Assembly (NCBI GenBank): GCA_944990035.1
Contig: CALYLX010000122.1
Coordinates: 1-50,921, forward strand
DNA from: Clitopilus passeckerianus
Taxonomy: Eukaryota > Basidiomycota > Agaricomycetes > Agaricales > Entolomataceae
DNA: 50,921 nt
Direction of reading: 5' to 3'
Positions 47,865-50,921 of this stretch are shown one piece after another (position 1 is the first letter of the stretch; every line of letters begins with the position of its first letter). The notes beneath the pieces are model-generated. The model was given only the letters and a program-made list of their open reading frames with translations. It was not told the origin of the DNA and ran no database searches. A program made the position numbers and the translations under genes.

Positions 47865-49258
47865 ATGGCAACCATAGGTGCCGTAACAAGACAAATCGCA
47901 GCTCTGGAGCTCAACTCAAACGGAACGACCAAAGCAACCTCCTCCTCTTCAAGTACGCGGCCTCTTCACTCGAAACAGCCAAGCCAGACCAACGTAGCAA
48001 AGCTCCTATCAAAATTCTCTGCACCCAACCCTTTCTCAAAACCTGCGCATCCTCCCTCGTCCCTTAGACATGCTGCCAATGCCGAGGGCTCTAGGCAACC
48101 TTCGCCTACAAACACGTCTGCCCCTGCTCAGCCTTCAATAGACATAGGCAAATATGACGGCGGCTTAGAACTGGAGAACGAAAAGCGTGGCGAGGTCTTG
48201 ACTGGCGATGCTGCCAGAGAGCTTGCTCTGGACTCGAGTACATCGAGGTAGGCCAGGTCCTTACGGCATTCGTTTCGTCGACCTGACACCAATTCTCAGG
48301 AAATCACCTACCCGTGAGTGGCACCTGAGTGATTTTGATATGGGAAGGCCACTGGGTAAAGGAAAATTCGGGCGCGTCTATATGGTCCGCACGAAAACTG
48401 AACCCAAGTATATCCTTGCTCTCAAAACGCTCTACAAATCCGAAATCGTACAATCGAAGGTCGAGAAGCAAATCCGTCGCGAAATCGAGATCCAGCAGAA
48501 TCTTCGACATCCTAATATCCTCCGCCTCTACGGCTACTTCCATGACTCGAAGCGGATATTCCTCATGCTCGAGTTTGCGGGCAAGGGGGAGCTTTACAAG
48601 CAACTCAGCAAGTATGGATGCTTCAGCGAGAAACGAGCATCTCGCTATATCGACCAGATGGCAGATGCCCTGTCGTATCTTCATAGCAAGCATGTTATCC
48701 ACCGCGACATCAAACCTGAGAATCTGCTTCTCGGGATTAATGGGGAACTCAAGATTGGTGACTTTGGATGGAGCGTACATGCTCCCGGCAACCGGCGAAT
48801 GACACTTTGGTACCCTCGATTACCTTCCGCCGGAGATGGTCGAGGGCAAGGTACACAGTGAGAAGGTTGATTATTGGGCTCTCGGAGTCCTGACATATGA
48901 ATTCTTGATCGGCAATCCGCCTTTTGAGGATCGTGATAGCGTCTCTAGTGAGTGACTCCGAGTGACTCCGCTTCGATGGAAGGATCTCCTCGTTCTAACC
49001 TCACCTTGCAGACACCTATCGACGAATTGCTAAAGTCGACTTGAGGTTCCCTGCTACCCTCTCCGAGGATGTGAAGGACCTCATCGCAAAGGTGAGCCCT
49101 ATCCCATATTCAGATGGTTCTTATGCCGACATGCCGATGCCCACCAGCTACTTCAATACGAGCCGGAGAAAAGGTTACCTCTTACCCAAGTGCTGACCCA
49201 TCCTTGGATCATGAAATATCGGTCAAAAAGCAGCACACGAGGGAGCACGGAGGCATGA
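47865..49258 (+). CDS. IPL1: Aurora kinase (Ipl1/Ark1 type), one frame break
   Basis: This is the chromosome-passenger mitotic kinase. Four exons: 47865-48247, 48300-48947, 49012-49091, 49148-49258. The N-terminal 130 residues are Ser/Thr/Pro-rich. The kinase domain opens [20 protein letters not shown], with ALKTLYK holding the catalytic lysine, then [20 protein letters not shown] following the HRDIKPEN loop. The activation segment reads RRMTL. Two bases then seem to be missing (48806-48812); with them restored it continues [20 protein letters not shown] and [20 protein letters not shown], as in all Auroras. The threonine before LCGT is the conserved activating site. The end is [19 protein letters not shown] and a short basic tail. 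It converges on YOP1. Confidence 0.92.
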
Positions 49259-49721
49259 GCATTAGGACATTTTGGGCACCAATACCTCGCATCACTGTAT
49301 ATTTATCATTCATGTGTTGGATGTACTCTATAATATCTTGGGACTGCACGATACATGTTATCAGGGAATATCAATGAGGATAAGGTGGTATATTGGGGCA
49401 GTGTTGGTGGTGTACCCATAACAGGCAAATTACATCATTTTCTTCCATACCACACGTCACTTGCACTGAAAACGTCACAATTGGTTGATTCACGGCTAAC
49501 GACTGCTTGTATAGTATGCGTGAAATATCGTAGACGCGATTAGATTATTAGGGGAAGAATGAGAGCCCAAAGTAGCCGACACGGTACAGGACAAGCACAA
49601 ACTAAGAGGCATAGAAAGTAGGAACGAAGGAAAGGTCTATAAATGGTGAACCCAGGAAAACGTCCGTCGCAGCAAGAGCGGAGAGAACTCAGATAGGGGA
49701 GTTCAGGCGGCATGAGTACGC
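49259..49721. other. Convergent 3' flanks
   Basis: 3' regions of Aurora and YOP1. I see nothing else. Confidence 0.4.
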
Positions 49722-50371
49722 TCACTCAGCGTGCTCGTGGGTGGAGGTAGTGGGTGCAACAGCTGTGGATTGCTTGTTGATGTTGGCAAGCACAGGCTTG
49801 AGCACGGTGTTGTAGGTAACTTGAGCACCCTGTAAAATTGGATTGGATCAGTAAGAATTCGGTGTGACTTGAATGCAACATACTCGGAAAGCGGGGAGCT
49901 GGAGCCAGACAATGAATGCGGTCTTGAAAGCGAAGTACCATGGGACGTAGTAGAGAACTAGACGGAGGGCGAAGCTTTCAATGAAGTTGAAGAAGCCGAA
50001 CACAACCCAATAGGTGAGCCACTGAATATCGTCCTGGGGAGAAGGTGACTCGATTGCCCTGAAGGAGAGGTAGGCCGGGAAGAGCCATCCAACGAGGTTG
50101 GAGACGGGAGAGGCGGGGGTTGAAGGCCAAGAGGATAGCAAAGAGAGAGAAACGCCGATAACGGCGTAAGTCTTGGGGACTTGAGTGTTCTGCTCAAATC
50201 TGTTCAAGGCAGGATACTTGGAAAGCTGCATGACATGTTTTAATGGACAATGTCGGAAACGGTGTTAATGACGAAACTAACCTCCTTGTCGAGCTGCGCG
50301 TGGTACTGTTGGACAGTATTCTGTGCTTGAAGGTATACTGGGTGTTGCTGAACCTTTTGTTGGGCAGACAT
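49722..50371 (-). CDS. YOP1: Reticulon-like ER-shaping protein YOP1 (DP1/TB2/HVA22 family)
   Basis: Yop1 curves ER tubules by inserting hairpin helices. ATG 50371 starts MSAQQKVQQHPVYLQAQNTV. After an intron it continues LSKYPALNRFEQNTQVPKTY, NLVGWLFPAYLSFRAIESP and DDIQWLTYWVVFGFFNFIES. FKTAFIVWLQLPAFR and, after the last intron, GAQVTYNTVLKPVLANINKQ follow, ending EHAE with TGA at 49722-49724. These are the family hallmarks and normal length. Only the first hydrophobic segment looks wrong: it reads LSLLSSWPSTPASP, whereas the neighbouring frame gives FAILLAFNP. Two compensating one-base errors (about 50116-50158) would explain that. It shares a short promoter with OST5. Confidence 0.92.
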
Positions 50372-50539
50372 TGTGTGCTAAAGTTACAGAAGGTGGTTCG
50401 TTGAGTGGGGAGGTCGTGTGGTCGTGAAGATGTGAAAAAACGTCGTCAGGCGAGCTTGCTCTTGATATTGCGCACAGACACGTGTGAACAACCTGTTCGT
50501 CACCGATCACGTGAATCTTTCTCCACCCTTTCCTCGACC
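50372..50539. promoter_or_regulatory. Bidirectional promoter YOP1/OST5 with two CACGTG boxes
   Basis: 168 bp separate the two ATG codons. Palindromic CACGTG hexamers lie at 50479-50484 and 50508-50513, 29 bp apart. CACGTG is the core recognised by bHLH factors such as Cbf1, so joint control of two ER-membrane genes is possible, though not shown. Confidence 0.45.
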
Positions 50540-50906
50540 ATGAGCTCCTACGCCAGCGTCAAGGTACGTATCATATCAAGTCAAAGCTCCTCATGACAAT
50601 ACTAAACTCCCTGGCGCCAATGGCGTAGACGCTTCACGCATCGCTTCCACCGTTTTCACCCGCAATTTCGGTGGAGCTTTTGCCGTACCTGGCTTTCATC
50701 CTCCTGGCCTCCACGTTTGCACTAGCATTCTACTTTTCAACGTGAGTTAATCTACATCCCTGCCTGCTACCGTACATATCTGATACGATTCACAGCCTCC
50801 CCAAAACCGCGCTTCCCATCCGCGAAACTGCAGTTGCATCGCTAGCAAGCATCCTTGGAGGGTTCGGTGTGTGGCGTTGTTCTGCTCGGCTGGGGTAAAC
50901 GTGTAA
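50540..50906 (+). CDS. OST5: Oligosaccharyltransferase subunit OST5 (TMEM258 family), one frame break
   Basis: Ost5 is a small two-helix subunit of the ER N-glycosylation complex. Exon 1 (50540-50563) encodes MSSYASVK. Exon 2 (50629-50741) gives ISVELLPYLAFILLASTFAL and the rest of the first helix. Exon 3 begins at 50796 with LPKTALPIRETAVASLASIL, then GGFGV. Read literally, the frame then ends WRCSARLG with TAA at 50896-50898. One base restored near 50870 instead gives VALFCSAGVNV with TAA at 50904-50906. The family ends with a hydrophobic GFGV-helix closing in a Gly-x-x-Val pattern, so I prefer the shifted end. Total length is about 80 residues, as expected. Confidence 0.85.
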
Positions 50907-50921
50907 TATATAGATCCAAAA

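Noticed and set aside
48948..48970. Tandem 10-nt repeat (GAGTGACTCC twice)
   Set aside because: It lies at the start of an Aurora intron and is too short to mean anything on its own.

Overview
The window looks like nuclear DNA of a basidiomycete fungus, most likely an agaricomycete. Reasons: coding regions are cut by many short GT-AG introns of about 46-60 nt, nearly every gene is an ordinary fungal eukaryotic housekeeping gene, and there is a small lipopeptide mating-pheromone-like precursor ending in CVIA. There are no bacterial-style operons and no CRISPR or insertion sequence.

Layout. 0-4 kb: gene-poor, with one hidden acidic minus-strand gene. 4.1-5.4 kb: unknown protein (+). 5.6-9.0 kb: retromer VPS35 (-). 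9.44 kb: tRNA-Val(CAC). 10.3-11.8 kb: unknown protein (-). 11.8-16.3 kb: gene-poor, with decayed coding fragments and a pheromone-precursor-like gene at 15.47 kb. 16.3-27.2 kb: dense: GET2-like, mitoribosomal MRP49/mL61-like, SWC2/VPS72, CDK1, MSH4. 28.5-32.1 kb: FAD oxidoreductase and a secreted expansin-like protein. 33.1-41 kb: BNI4-like scaffold, leukotriene-A4-hydrolase-type aminopeptidase, ArfGAP. 41.2-46.9 kb: tandem pair of UNC93-like transporters. 47.9-50.9 kb: Aurora kinase, YOP1, OST5.

The genes do not form a pathway. Several are divergent pairs with short shared promoters (MRP49/SWC2, YOP1/OST5) or closely spaced convergent pairs (GET2/MRP49, LTA4H/ArfGAP). Vesicle and ER functions (VPS35, GET2, ArfGAP, YOP1, OST5) and cell-cycle or meiosis functions (CDK1, MSH4, Aurora) recur, which may be chance.

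Two themes run through the window. First, very small exons: a 6-nt exon in CDK1, an 8-nt exon inside the Walker A motif of MSH4, and an apparently conserved 10-nt exon in both UNC93 copies. Second, about half of the genes carry one-base frame breaks, mostly lost bases in short homopolymers, while splice sites and protein conservation on both sides are kept. This looks more like consensus error in the assembly than real pseudogenes, so several CDS below are annotated across a frame break. All gene calls rest on reading the sequence and on remembered family motifs; no database search was run.
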